Shown here piece by piece: positions 17,407-27,200 of a stretch of DNA of 39,964 nucleotides (position 1 is the stretch's first letter; the number at the start of each line of letters is the position of its first letter). Both the position numbers and the translations under genes were made by a program. The notes below the pieces were generated by a model. The model was given only the letters and a program-made list of their open reading frames with translations, did not search any database and was not told the origin of the DNA. Source of the stretch: Myxococcota bacterium (GTDB lineage: Bacteria; Myxococcota_A; UBA9042; DTJE01); NCBI GenBank assembly GCA_017994695.1, contig JAGOKF010000032.1, forward strand, positions 1 to 39,964, in the 5' to 3' direction.

Positions 17407-19251
17407 CTACCGGGGGGGATCCCATCGCATCGTTCCGGCCGGCATGATGTCCCCGTAGATCAGGGCAGTCCCGGCGTCGAACATCACCGGAAGACCTCCC
17501 ATCAGGGCGACGGCGGCGGAGACCCGGCCACGGGAGATCCACCAGTCGAAGGGAACTCCCTGCATCACGTGGACGACCGGCAGGGACCCGCCGGCCAGGC
17601 GGTCCAGCAGGGACTCCTGGGCAGGCGAGAACGCGGCCTGGAAGGTGGCCACCACCACCACGTCGGATCCCGGGGCGACGCTTTCCAGCCACTCGGCGGC
17701 CTGTTCCTCGGTCCCCTCCACCAGGAAGTCCTGGAACTGCACCGACGGGTCCCGGGCCCGGAGAGATTCGCAGAAGGAACGCTCGTTGACCCAGGACCAG
17801 CCGGAAGCCGGATCGGGCAGGTAGGCGGCGGGACCGATGCAGGCCACCCGGCGGTTCGTCAGGGGCAGGACCCCGTGGTCCTCCAGCAGCACGACCGCCT
17901 GTTCCGCATGAGCCCGGGACATCGCCGCGTCCTCGGGCCGCCCGATCCGCGACGGCAATGCCGCGATGTCCTCCTCGTCGGGGCGGATCGGCCGGTCCAG
18001 CAGGCAGTACTTCTGCTTGTGGCGCAGGATCCGGCGGGTGGACTCGTCCAGTTCGGCCGCGAAATCCGGCCGGGCCGCGACCTCCCGGGCGATGGCCTCC
18101 ACCAGGGCATCCAGTTCCTTGTCCTCGACCGAGACGTAGAGCAGCAGGTCCGCACCCGCCTTCAGGGCCTCCAGGCCCGGGATGTCTCCGGGACCGAGCC
18201 CCTGGAGCGCCCCCCGCATGCCCAGGTCATCGGTGACCACCAGCCCGTCGAACCCCAGTTCCCCTCGGAGGAAGCCGGTGATCACCGGCCGGGAGGTGAC
18301 GGCAGACCGAGAGGGATCCAGGGCGTCGTAGCGGGCCGGGATGACCATCACGGCGTCGCAACCCGCCTGGAAGGCCGACCGGAAGGGCTTCAGCAGCCGG
18401 TCATCCAGTTCCTGCCGGGAGGCGGTGTTCACGACGAACTCGTGGTGGGTGTTCCCGGCCGTCATGCCGTCGCCAGGGAAGTGCTTCAGGGTGGGGATCA
18501 CGCCTTCCTGCTGGAGCCCGAGGCATGCGGCGACGCCCAGTTCGGCGTTCAGGTCCACGTCGGGTCCGAAGGTCCGGGTGTTCAGGTTGCCGTTGTCCCA
18601 TCGGTAGTGGGTGTCCAGCAGCGGCGCGAAGTCCATCTGGATTCCCAGGGCCCGGATCTCCCGGCCCATCATCGCGAACTGACGGAAGGCGACCCAGGGG
18701 GACCCGGTGGACCCGATGGCGGTCGGGCCGATGTTGTCGGTGCCTCCCATCCTGTGCTGCAGGACGCTGTACACCCCTCCCTCCTGGTCCGTGGCGACCA
18801 GCAGGGGGACCCCCGAGGCCTCCATCGAGGCCGCCTGGGCGTCGCGGAGGAACCGGGCGGTCGATTCGTGGTCCCGCACGGCGACGCCCGTGACCTGGCT
18901 GACGAACCCTCCGCCGGGGAAGTACCGCCGCAGACGGTCCCAGGTCTTGGCGTCCATCGCCCGCCCGTCCCGCGCCAGGGAGAACACCAGGTGCTGCCCG
19001 ATTCGCTGGAGGGGGCTCATCTGCCCGAGGATTTCCTCGATCCGGTCCGGGTTCGGGGAGCAGAAGGGCCGCGCGACCGACGAGGGATCGAAGGCATCGG
19101 GAGCCGGGGCATCGAGGACCTGGTCATCCGCGTTCCCGCCATCGAGGTCCCGGGATGCCCGGGAATCCCCGGAGCAGGACCACCCGGCCAGCGATGCGAC
19201 CGTTGCCAGGAGGGCGGCGAACGCCCCGGGACGGGAATCTCGGATCTCCAT
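17407..19251 (-). CDS. Glycoside hydrolase family 3 lipoprotein, NagZ-like, with altered catalytic dyad
   Basis: A 614-residue exported protein related to beta-N-acetylhexosaminidases that cut peptidoglycan or chitin sugars. The signal segment ends in GWSC (Cys26), a loose lipobox. The N-terminal barrel carries the nucleophile Asp341 in VVTDDLGM. The conserved KHFPGHG...DSH stretch is KHFPGDG...NTH (residues 256-269): the second His is Asp261, and the Asp of the His/Asp acid-base dyad is Asn267, while His269 remains. A GH3 C-terminal domain follows (about 430-614). The ATG at 19251 has GGGAGG six bases upstream. The thrombospondin-repeat gene lies 98 bases upstream on the same strand. Activity may be altered or lost. 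Confidence 0.88.
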   Translation of the reverse strand: MEIRDSRPGAFAALLATVASLAGWSCSGDSRASRDLDGGNADDQVLDAPAPDAFDPSSVARPFCSPNPDRIEEILGQMSPLQRIGQHLVFSLARDGRAMDAKTWDRLRRYFPGGGFVSQVTGVAVRDHESTARFLRDAQAASMEASGVPLLVATDQEGGVYSVLQHRMGGTDNIGPTAIGSTGSPWVAFRQFAMMGREIRALGIQMDFAPLLDTHYRWDNGNLNTRTFGPDVDLNAELGVAACLGLQQEGVIPTLKHFPGDGMTAGNTHHEFVVNTASRQELDDRLLKPFRSAFQAGCDAVMVIPARYDALDPSRSAVTSRPVITGFLRGELGFDGLVVTDDLGMRGALQGLGPGDIPGLEALKAGADLLLYVSVEDKELDALVEAIAREVAARPDFAAELDESTRRILRHKQKYCLLDRPIRPDEEDIAALPSRIGRPEDAAMSRAHAEQAVVLLEDHGVLPLTNRRVACIGPAAYLPDPASGWSWVNERSFCESLRARDPSVQFQDFLVEGTEEQAAEWLESVAPGSDVVVVATFQAAFSPAQESLLDRLAGGSLPVVHVMQGVPFDWWISRGRVSAAVALMGGLPVMFDAGTALIYGDIMPAGTMRWDPPR

Positions 19252-19279
19252 CGGGAACCTCCCGGAGAACCGGGGACAG

Positions 19280-19308
19280 GAAGTCTCACGAGTGGCACAA
19301 GGTGTCAA
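19280..19308 (-). promoter_or_regulatory. Possible promoter of the GH3 gene
   Basis: A perfect -35 box TTGACA lies on the minus strand at 19308-19303. The hexamer 17 bases on (GACTTC) is a poor -10 and no better one is nearby, so an accessory factor or chance is possible. It would allow GH3 expression apart from the upstream gene. Confidence 0.25.
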
Positions 19309-19349
19309 CCGGCGAAGATTCGCTGGATCGGGTTCCGGTCCGCTCCGGC

Positions 19350-21743
19350 CTAGCAGATACAGGCGACGGGGTTGGTGTAGCATGCCCAGACACAGACCGC
19401 ATCGCCGGTCTTGAACGAGGACCAGCAGGAACCGTTGGAGCAGCCGTAGTTGCAGCAGGAGTTCCAACCGACGCAGTTCTGGATCTGGGAGCCGTGGCGG
19501 TCGCAGGAACCCGTGGACCCGCAGGCCCTGTCCTGCCGGACCACCGATCCGTCGCAGTAGCGGCCCACGAAGCACACGGCCCCGGCGCAGGCCGACGGGT
19601 CGTCCACCGCCCGGGACCGGCAGGCGAAGGAATCGTTGCAGTAGCCCTCGGTCCGGTGTCCCCGGCATTGCCCGGGGGCATCGCAGGTGGGGGGAGCGTT
19701 CAGGGCCTGACAGTCCTCGCCCGAGGCGCAGCAGAGGTCCCCGACCGCCCCGCAGCAGTGCCCGTTGGAGCAGTAGTCCTGGGCGCACTCCCAGGCGCTG
19801 GAGCAGGTCCCGCCCGGAGGGACCTTGGGCAGGCACTCGTCCTGCCGGCCGTCCCGGTCCAGGTCGTTCCCGTCGCAGAAGAAGCCGGCCCGGCAGTCCT
19901 CCGCCCGCTGGCAGGAGATCAGGCAGCCCCCCGTTCCGCCGCAGGCGTAGTCTCCGCACTGCCACTCCGTCCCCTCGTCGGTCGCGGCGTTGCAGTTGTC
20001 GTCCAGTCCGTTGCACACCTCGGTGGCGCCTGGATACCGGGCGGGGTCGCAGGGCGCGCAATCCACCAGGTCCAGGGCCCCGTCGTTGTCGTCGTCCGGG
20101 TCGCAGGCATCCCCAGGTCCGTCGCGGTCGCAGTCCGCCTGGTCGGCGTTGGGAGCCAGGGGACAGTTGTCCTCGGCGTCCGGGATGCCGTCATTGTCGT
20201 CATCCAGGTCACAGGCATCCCCCAGGGTGTCCTGGTCGAAGTCCTGCTGGCCGGGATTGTAGACCTCGGGACAGTTGTCCCTCTCGTTGACGATGGCGTC
20301 TCCGTCCAGGTCCGGGTCGCAGGCGTCCCCTAGGCCGTCCAGGTCCAGGTCCCTCTGCTCCGGATTGGCGTGTTGCAGGCAGTTGTCCCGGTCGTCGGGC
20401 ACGCCGTCCCCGTCGCGGTCCGGGTCGCAGAGGTCGCCCAGGCCGTCCAGGTCCAGATCCTCCTGGCCGGGATTCGGGATGTCCGGGCAGTTGTCCTCCA
20501 GGTTGCCCACGCCGTCCCCGTCCCGGTCGGGGTCGCAGGGGTCTCCCAGGCCGTCGAGGTCCAGGTCCCGCTGGCCGGGGTTGGCATTCCCGGGGCAGTT
20601 GTCCCGGTCGTCGGGCACGCCGTCCCCGTCCCGGTCGGGATCGCAGAGATCGCCCAGGCCGTCCCGGTCCAGGTCCTCCTGGAGGGGATTCCGGGTGTCC
20701 GGGCAGTTGTCCTCCAGATTGCCCACGCCGTCCCCGTCGCGGTCCGGGTCGCAGGGGTCGCCCAGGCCGTCCAGGTCCAGGTCCTCCTGGGCGGGATTCG
20801 GGATGTCCGGGCAGTTGTCCTCCGGGTTGCCCACGCCGTCCCCATCCATGTCGTCGTCCACGCAGTCCCGGATCCCGTCCCGATCCCGGTCCGGGAAGTC
20901 CTCGTCGGTGAGCCCGTTGCAGTTGTCGTCCTGGCCGTTGCACTCCTCGGCCGCGGGAACCCGGCCCTGGCAGGGAGCCCACCCGCCGGAACCCAGGCAT
21001 TGCTGGGTTCCCGGGCAGGACCCGTGGGAGTTGACTACCTGGCAGGCCCGTTCCCGGCCGCCATCCCGAGGGGCCCTGCAGGCGCAACTGCCCGTTTCCG
21101 GGAGGCACCATCGCTGCCCCTGGGGATCGGGATCGCAACGGAAGCCGATCGGGCACCCGTGGAGATCGTCGCAGGCGACCGAGCACCGGCGTCCGTCCGC
21201 CCCCTGGTCCCGGCAGACCCCCTGGTCGGTCTTGCAGTCGCCGTTGGATTCGCAGAGGGAGCAGATGGCCCAGAAGGAAGGGGCGCAGATGAAGACCGGA
21301 TCGGACCCCGAGATGGGCGTTCCCCGGCAGACCCAGCCTTCGGGGCAGCGGTCCAGGCAGAAGGCGGTGCAGACGCCTCCCGCCCCGGTATCCAGGCACA
21401 GGCCGCTGCGGCAGTCCTGCATGGTCGAGCAGGGATCGCCCATGCCTCCGGTGGTGGGCCCGGCATCCTCGACGGGATCCGTCGCCGGATCGCCGGAAGA
21501 CGCGTCGTGAGGCACGGGAAGATCACCCGGGACTTCCGGGAGGGATCCGTCGGGGCGATCCACGAGGCCGGACGAATCGGGGACTTGCTGGCCCGGATCC
21601 CGGAGGTCATCGGCAAGATCCCCCGTCGGGGGGGATCCGGTGTCGTCGAGCGGGCTCCCCCCGCCGCCGCACCCGGGAAGACCCGCCGCCAGAAGGACCG
21701 CCATCACGGTCCAGGGAACCGAACAAAACCTCGGGCCGCTCAT
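19350..21743 (-). CDS. Lipoprotein with thrombospondin type 3 repeats and MopE-like motifs
   Basis: A 797-residue exported protein. The ATG at 21743 was chosen for its AGGAGG ribosome site and because it gives a clean signal peptide ending in GLPGC (Cys25). A Cys-rich segment with spaced disulfide-like pairs precedes C-N-G-Q-D-D-N-C-N, a motif typical of MopE-like and myxobacterial surface proteins. Seven 36-residue thrombospondin type 3 units (D-x-D-G-D-G-V...D-N-C-P...D-C-D-P) follow, expected to bind calcium and form a stiff rod. A second C-N-G-L-D-D-N-C-N and a Cys-rich C-terminal region (about 570-797) end the protein. No enzyme domain is recognised. It is divergent from the SGNH gene and shares its -10 element. 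Confidence 0.9.
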   Translation of the reverse strand: MSGPRFCSVPWTVMAVLLAAGLPGCGGGGSPLDDTGSPPTGDLADDLRDPGQQVPDSSGLVDRPDGSLPEVPGDLPVPHDASSGDPATDPVEDAGPTTGGMGDPCSTMQDCRSGLCLDTGAGGVCTAFCLDRCPEGWVCRGTPISGSDPVFICAPSFWAICSLCESNGDCKTDQGVCRDQGADGRRCSVACDDLHGCPIGFRCDPDPQGQRWCLPETGSCACRAPRDGGRERACQVVNSHGSCPGTQQCLGSGGWAPCQGRVPAAEECNGQDDNCNGLTDEDFPDRDRDGIRDCVDDDMDGDGVGNPEDNCPDIPNPAQEDLDLDGLGDPCDPDRDGDGVGNLEDNCPDTRNPLQEDLDRDGLGDLCDPDRDGDGVPDDRDNCPGNANPGQRDLDLDGLGDPCDPDRDGDGVGNLEDNCPDIPNPGQEDLDLDGLGDLCDPDRDGDGVPDDRDNCLQHANPEQRDLDLDGLGDACDPDLDGDAIVNERDNCPEVYNPGQQDFDQDTLGDACDLDDDNDGIPDAEDNCPLAPNADQADCDRDGPGDACDPDDDNDGALDLVDCAPCDPARYPGATEVCNGLDDNCNAATDEGTEWQCGDYACGGTGGCLISCQRAEDCRAGFFCDGNDLDRDGRQDECLPKVPPGGTCSSAWECAQDYCSNGHCCGAVGDLCCASGEDCQALNAPPTCDAPGQCRGHRTEGYCNDSFACRSRAVDDPSACAGAVCFVGRYCDGSVVRQDRACGSTGSCDRHGSQIQNCVGWNSCCNYGCSNGSCWSSFKTGDAVCVWACYTNPVACIC
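20097..20852 (-). repeat. Seven 108-bp coding repeats (thrombospondin type 3)
   Basis: The array is exactly 756 bp, seven in-frame units of 108 bp. Units 2-3 (20529-20744) and 4-5 (20313-20528) alternate VGNLEDN and VPDDRDN types, so they form a 216-bp higher-order repeat. Units 6 and 7 have drifted, and a partial eighth unit follows. Confidence 0.9.
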
Positions 21744-21796
21744 GCTGGCCTCCTGCCTGGTGGTGGGAATCACCCGTCCCCGACCGTGATGGTTCG

Positions 21797-21804
21797 ATTA
21801 TAAT
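21797..21804. promoter_or_regulatory. Palindromic -10 element shared by two divergent genes
   Basis: ATTATAAT is its own reverse complement and holds a perfect TATAAT on each strand (plus 21799-21804, minus 21802-21797). It sits in the 91-base gap between divergent lipoprotein genes. Starts would be near 21811 (plus, 24-base leader) and 21790 (minus, about 47-base leader). I see no good -35 box on either side at 16-18 bases. Confidence 0.6.
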
Positions 21805-21834
21805 GGAAAGACTTGCAGTTCGAGGATCGGCAGC

Positions 21835-24150
21835 GTGAGTCCGCGAAACCTCCCGGTTCCCCGGAGAGTGCTGGTCCTGCTCTGGACCGCGATCCTGGCC
21901 CTGGGATGCGGCGGGACCGCGCTCCTGCCGGACGCGGGTCTTCCGGGGGATCCGGGAATCCTGGAAACCGGGGAGGTCCCGGGACTTCCGGAGGATGGCG
22001 GGGCGGATTCCCGGGATGCGGGTTCGCTGCCCAAGGAGGACCTCCCGGGAACAGGGGACGGGACCGGGGAGATCCCCGAGGGTCAGGACGTCGTTTCCTT
22101 TCCGTGCCGGGAACCGTCGGACTGCGAAACCGCGGTGGGACCCGCACCTGCCTGCCATTCCTGGGCCTGTTCCGGTGGCGCCTGCGTGCCGGATCTCCTG
22201 CCCGAGGAAACCCCCTGCGACGACCGGGACGCATGCACCCGGAACGACTTCTGCCGGGAGGGGAGGTGCATCGGGTCTCCGGTCCAGTGCCCCGAGGAGG
22301 CCGGATCCTGCACCGGAAGGGTCTGCGACCCGGGCCGGGGGTGCGTGGACTATCCCAGGACGGGAAACGCCTGCGATGACGGCGACCTGTGCACGGCCGA
22401 GGACCGCTGCATCCTGGGGTCCTGCCGGGGTTCCCCGGTCCGGTGCGACGACGGCGACCCCTGCACGGAGGATTCCTGCGACCCGGCATCGGGATGCCGG
22501 ACGGTCACGATCCCGGGGGCCCCCTGCGACGACGGGGAACCCTGCACGGTGGAGGATGCGTGCCTGGAGGACGGAACCTGCCAGGGGCGCCCCGATGCCT
22601 GCGACGACGACAACCCGTGCACCGACGATTCCTGCACTCCCGGGGTGGGCTGCCTCCACCGGCCGATCCACGGCAGGGCCTGCGACGACCGATCCCTCTG
22701 CACGCTGGACGACCACTGCGAGTCGGGTCGGTGCGTCGGGACCCTGGTGGACTGCCGCGACGGCAATCCCTGCACCCGGGATGCCTGTGACCCGGATTCC
22801 GGCTGCATCCATCCCCCGGCCGACGGCGTGCCCTGCGACGACGGGAATTCCTGCACCGACGTGGACCTCTGCCTGGGCGGGTCCTGCCAGGGAAGGGCCA
22901 CGGCCTGCGAGGACGGCAACCCCTGCTCCCTCGATTCCTGCACCCAGCACTCGGGGTGCATCCACCGCGTTTTGTCGGGGATTCCCTGCGAGGACGGCGA
23001 TGCCTGCACGGTCGGCGATTCCTGTGTCCAGGGGCGATGCATCCCCGGGGGACCCGCGGTGTGCGACGACGGGAATCCCTGCACGGCCGACTCCTGCGAC
23101 CCGGCCCGGGGCTGCCTCCACGATCGCCTTCCGGGGGCGACGCCGTGCGACGACGGCAACGCCTGCACGGCCGCGGACCGGTGCGTCTTCGGGACCTGCG
23201 TCGGCGACTGGACCTCCTGTGATGACCTCAATCCCTGCACGGACGATTCCTGTGACCCCGGCATCGGCTGTGTGCACGTTTCCGCGACCCGTCCATGCGA
23301 TGACGGGGATCCCTGCACGGCCGGCGATTTCTGCGCCGGGGGAACCTGTCATCCCGGGAGGAACCCCCAGTGCCTCGCCATCCGCCGCGTCGTGCTGGCG
23401 GGGGATTCCTGGTCCACGGGCTTCATCCAGCCTCTCCGGGATGCCCTGGACGCCCGGGGGTACGAGGAGGTCGTCGTCTCCTGGGAGACGACTTCGAAGC
23501 CCGGTTCCACCGTGGCCGGCTGGCTGGCGGATCCCGGCCTGATGGGGGCCCTGGCGATGGCTCTGGACATGGAGCCTCTTGCGGGGATGCTGCTGTTCAC
23601 CCTGGGGGGCAACGACTACCTCCGGGCCTGCAACGACGGCCTGGGACTCCTGGACGCCTGGGGATGGTATCTCGCCCTGGGGAGAATCCAGGCGGACCTT
23701 CAGACCTTCGTGAACATCGTCCGCACGGGACGTCCCGGGCTCCGGATCGTGCTGATCGGCTACGACTACCTGAACTACCTGCTGATCGAGGCCCTGTCGG
23801 GGGGCTTCCCGGGGATGGACATGGGCGAGTTCAACCTGGGACTGGTGGAACTGGCCTCCCTGGGAAGGGCCGTGGGGGAGACGACGCCCAACATGGTCTA
23901 TGCCCACAACATGGGGCTGATGCAGCACGTCTTCGGGGATCCGCTGTTCGGGTACGGACCGGGGGCGGCGCCCCGGCCCGGGCCGGCCCCGGGCTATGCC
24001 CCCTTCCCGGGGGGGTGGTGGACCCATCCCAGTCCAGCGGGCCACATCCCCGACGGGATCCATCCGGACTACGCCGGGTTCCGGGCCCTCATCGAACACA
24101 CCCTCGACCAGGGGCCGGCGGCATTCATCGAGGGGCGTCCCTGGCCCTGA
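21835..24150 (+). CDS. SGNH/GDSL hydrolase lipoprotein on a Cys-rich repeat stalk
   Basis: A 771-residue exported protein expected to hydrolyse esters such as O-acetyl groups on glycans, or lipids. The GTG start at 21835 has GAGG nine bases upstream and follows the palindromic -10. The signal peptide ends in the classic lipobox LALGC (Cys25). Residues about 126-510 hold about 15 C-D-D-G-N-x-C-T units of the same kind as in the giant protein. The C-terminal hydrolase shows GDSW with nucleophile Ser525, GGND with Asn593, and D-G-I-H with Asp740 and His743; the block II Gly was not placed. The next gene follows after 62 bases on the same strand. The fusion suggests the repeats hold the enzyme away from the cell surface. 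Confidence 0.92.
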   Translation: MSPRNLPVPRRVLVLLWTAILALGCGGTALLPDAGLPGDPGILETGEVPGLPEDGGADSRDAGSLPKEDLPGTGDGTGEIPEGQDVVSFPCREPSDCETAVGPAPACHSWACSGGACVPDLLPEETPCDDRDACTRNDFCREGRCIGSPVQCPEEAGSCTGRVCDPGRGCVDYPRTGNACDDGDLCTAEDRCILGSCRGSPVRCDDGDPCTEDSCDPASGCRTVTIPGAPCDDGEPCTVEDACLEDGTCQGRPDACDDDNPCTDDSCTPGVGCLHRPIHGRACDDRSLCTLDDHCESGRCVGTLVDCRDGNPCTRDACDPDSGCIHPPADGVPCDDGNSCTDVDLCLGGSCQGRATACEDGNPCSLDSCTQHSGCIHRVLSGIPCEDGDACTVGDSCVQGRCIPGGPAVCDDGNPCTADSCDPARGCLHDRLPGATPCDDGNACTAADRCVFGTCVGDWTSCDDLNPCTDDSCDPGIGCVHVSATRPCDDGDPCTAGDFCAGGTCHPGRNPQCLAIRRVVLAGDSWSTGFIQPLRDALDARGYEEVVVSWETTSKPGSTVAGWLADPGLMGALAMALDMEPLAGMLLFTLGGNDYLRACNDGLGLLDAWGWYLALGRIQADLQTFVNIVRTGRPGLRIVLIGYDYLNYLLIEALSGGFPGMDMGEFNLGLVELASLGRAVGETTPNMVYAHNMGLMQHVFGDPLFGYGPGAAPRPGPAPGYAPFPGGWWTHPSPAGHIPDGIHPDYAGFRALIEHTLDQGPAAFIEGRPWP

Positions 24151-24163
24151 TCCTGCGCCCCCG

Positions 24164-24172
24164 TGGTATCTT
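24164..24172 (+). promoter_or_regulatory. Possible extended -10 before the EEP-fusion gene
   Basis: TGGTATCTT is an extended -10 (TGn plus four of six matches). Transcription would begin near 24179, 34 bases before the ATG. Read-through from the SGNH gene is equally possible. Confidence 0.3.
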
Positions 24173-24212
24173 CCCGGAAGGCACGGCCAGGCATGGGGAC
24201 GGGGGGATCGGG

Positions 24213-27200
24213 ATGGCAACAGGCAGCGGACGAGAGGGGCGTTTCCCCCGAGGATGGGCGGTCCTGGCGATGGCCCTGCTGGCGGGATGCGGCGGGTCCG
24301 GCGGAACCGGAGGTGCGGACCCGGCGGGGTCGGATCCGGGGGATGTTCCGGGGGATGCGATCCGGGTTCCGGACGATGGCAGCGCCATGGACACGGCTCC
24401 GGAAGCGGGCGCCGACATGCCGGAAGACGGGGGCGGCGACGGGCCGGAGGGCGCGGACCCCGGGGAGGAGGGGGATGGTGGCCACGACCCGGGGACGCCG
24501 GACCTCCCCCCGGTACCCGAGGAGATTCCCCCCTGGCAACTGGCCCGGCAACGGGCGCTGCTGGCCCATGCCTGCCAGGCGCCCCTGCGGCCCGGGGACG
24601 TCATCCACCTGCTGGCCCACCTGGCCTGTGCCGAACGACTGGGGATGCCCGGGGTGCCCGCCGGCGCGGTTCCCGACGACGCCTACGACCGGGTGTTCCA
24701 GAAGATGTGGCGTCTGGACGACACCAGCGACTTCGATGCCTTGCGGCTCGTGAACCTCCTGTTTGCGGCTTCGGGACACGAAGCCGTTTCCCCGGTTCTC
24801 TGGCAGCGGATCGAGGAGGCCCTGCTGGGCTTCAAGTACTGGTTCAGCGACCCGACCCCGGCCCGGGAGTGGGAGGGGCGGCCCGTGAAGGACCGCATGT
24901 GGTACTGGTCCGAGAACCACGAACTGGTCTTCCGAACCGTCGAGTACCTGCTGGGGCAGCGGTTCCCGGACCGGACCTTCCAGGTGACCGGCCAGACCGG
25001 TGCGTGGCATCGGGATCGCGCCCGGCGGGAAATCCTCCGCTGGTTCTCGGATCGCGCCCGGTGGGGATTTTCCGAGTGGCTGTCGGACGTGTATTACAAC
25101 TGGGACATGAACCCCCTGATCACGCTGGTCGAGTGGGCCGACGACGAGGAGGTGCGCCGGAAGGCGGCCATCGTGCTGGACCTCGTGTGGCTGGACGTCG
25201 CGTTGAACATCCATCGCGGCAACTTCGGGACCACCCACGGCCGCTCCTACATCAAGGACAAGGCGGCCGCCGTGACCCAGGACACCTTCGACGCCGCCCG
25301 GCTCTTCTTCGACGACACCGACGAGTCCTGGACCGGGGACGCTCCCGGGGCCGCGGTGCTGTTCGCCCGGAGCCGTCATTACGCGATGCCCGATGTCCTG
25401 GTGCGCATCGCCCGATCGCGCGAACCCTTCGAGAACCGCCAGCGGATCGGCCTGCCGATCCCGGAGGAGGCACCGGCCGACCCCGACGATCCCGTCCCGC
25501 CGCCTCCCTACGGCCTCACCTGGGGCGAGGAGCACCTGGCGACCTGGTGGGCGATGGGGGCCTTCACCGCGTGGCCCGTCCTCCCGGTCACGCTGGACGT
25601 CGCGACCCGCTACGACCTCTGGACCGGGTCCTTCGACGCCCTGGGGGCCGTGGCCGGGATGCTGGACCTGACCCAGCCCGTCGAGGTGCTGGTGCGGGAC
25701 CTCCATCCCCTGTACCGGATGTTCTGGCGCGTCTTCAACACGGGTCTGCTGACCGAGGCCTTCGTCCGGACCTGGCGGGGGCCGAACGGCATGCTGTCCA
25801 GCGTCCAGGACTACCGCAAGGGGAGCCCGGCCATGCAGGTCCATGCCTGGCAGGCGACGCTGTCCGAGCGGGCCGTGGTCTTCACCCAGCATCCCGGATC
25901 CCTTCCGGTCGCCCCGGGGGATCCGGTCCCCGCCGACTGGAACTGGCAGGCCTACGACGAGCACGGCGGCGGGTACTGGACCGGCGACGGGTCCCTCCCC
26001 CGCATCGGACAGTCGGGGGATCTGGCCGTGATTCTCTACGCCCCCCAGTTCGAGCCCCGGCCCCTGGGACTCGATGCCGTGAACTGGCGGGACGAGACCC
26101 ATGCCTACTTCCCGGTGGCCCACTTCGACGAGGTCGTGCGGCAGGGCCAATGGACGTTCGGCCGAAAGGGAGACGGGTACGTGGCCCTCTGGTCCCTCCG
26201 GGAACCCTCCTGGCGGGAGGGGCAGCCCGAGGTCTTCCGGAACGACGGAAGACCCTTCGACCTGGTGGCGCCGGGGGCCCAGGCGGTCTGGCTGGTCCGC
26301 CTGGGGGACCGGCAGGAATGGGGCGGTTTCGAGGCCTTCCGGCAGGCGATGGAACAGGGCGAGATCCGGACCGAGCCCCTGGGCGACCGGGACGGGAACG
26401 GATTCCCGGACGGCTACCGGGTGGAATGGGACTCCCCCGGGCGCGGCCGGGTCGTCTTCGGGTGGGACGAACCCCTGGTGGTGGACGGGCGGGAGATCCC
26501 GCTCCGGTGGGAGGAACGCTACGACAATCCCTTCGTCCGCGCCCCCTTCAACGGGACCCGCCAGGACATCCGGGCCGGGGATCGCCGGCTCTTCCTGGAC
26601 CTGGACCGGGAACTGCGCCTCGCGACGCCACCGTCCCCAGAGAACTTCACCGCGGTCACGTTCAACGTCGGGACGCCCCTCTTCGATCCCGCGGCACCCC
26701 CGGGGGGATTCGGCCCCGGGGAGGCCCGGGTGGCGGACCAGTGGTACGGGAACGGCCTGGCCTTCCTGCCGGCGATGGAGGCGGTCCGGGCCTGGCTGGA
26801 ACGGACCGACCCCGACCTGGTGGCGTTCCAGGAGGTCTTCCATCCCGACGCCTGTCCCTCGATTCCGGAGGAGGCCCGGGAGGGCTTCGCCTGCCAGGAC
26901 TGGACCCCCGGGGGGCCGACCGTGATGCAGCGGGTGCTGGGACCCGGGTGGCAGGTGGCCTGTCACCCCGGGAAGCCCGACAAGTGCGCCGCGGTGCACC
27001 GGCGCTTCGGGCGGTTCCGGGGCTGCGGCGAGGATTTCTGCCTGGAGGGCCTTCAGGGGACCACGGTCGAGGGCTGCGGGAAGGGCGCCCGGGTGGCCCG
27101 GGGGGTGATCGATCGCTGGGACGGCCAGGAACCCCTGACCCTGGTTTCGGTGCACGGTTCCTCGGGGATCTCCCCCTCGGACCAGGACTGCCGGGTCCGG

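Noticed and set aside
20097-20852. Evenly spaced DNA repeats that might suggest a CRISPR array
   Set aside because: The period is 108 bp, the units are in frame and encode thrombospondin type 3 motifs; there are no unique spacers and no cas genes.
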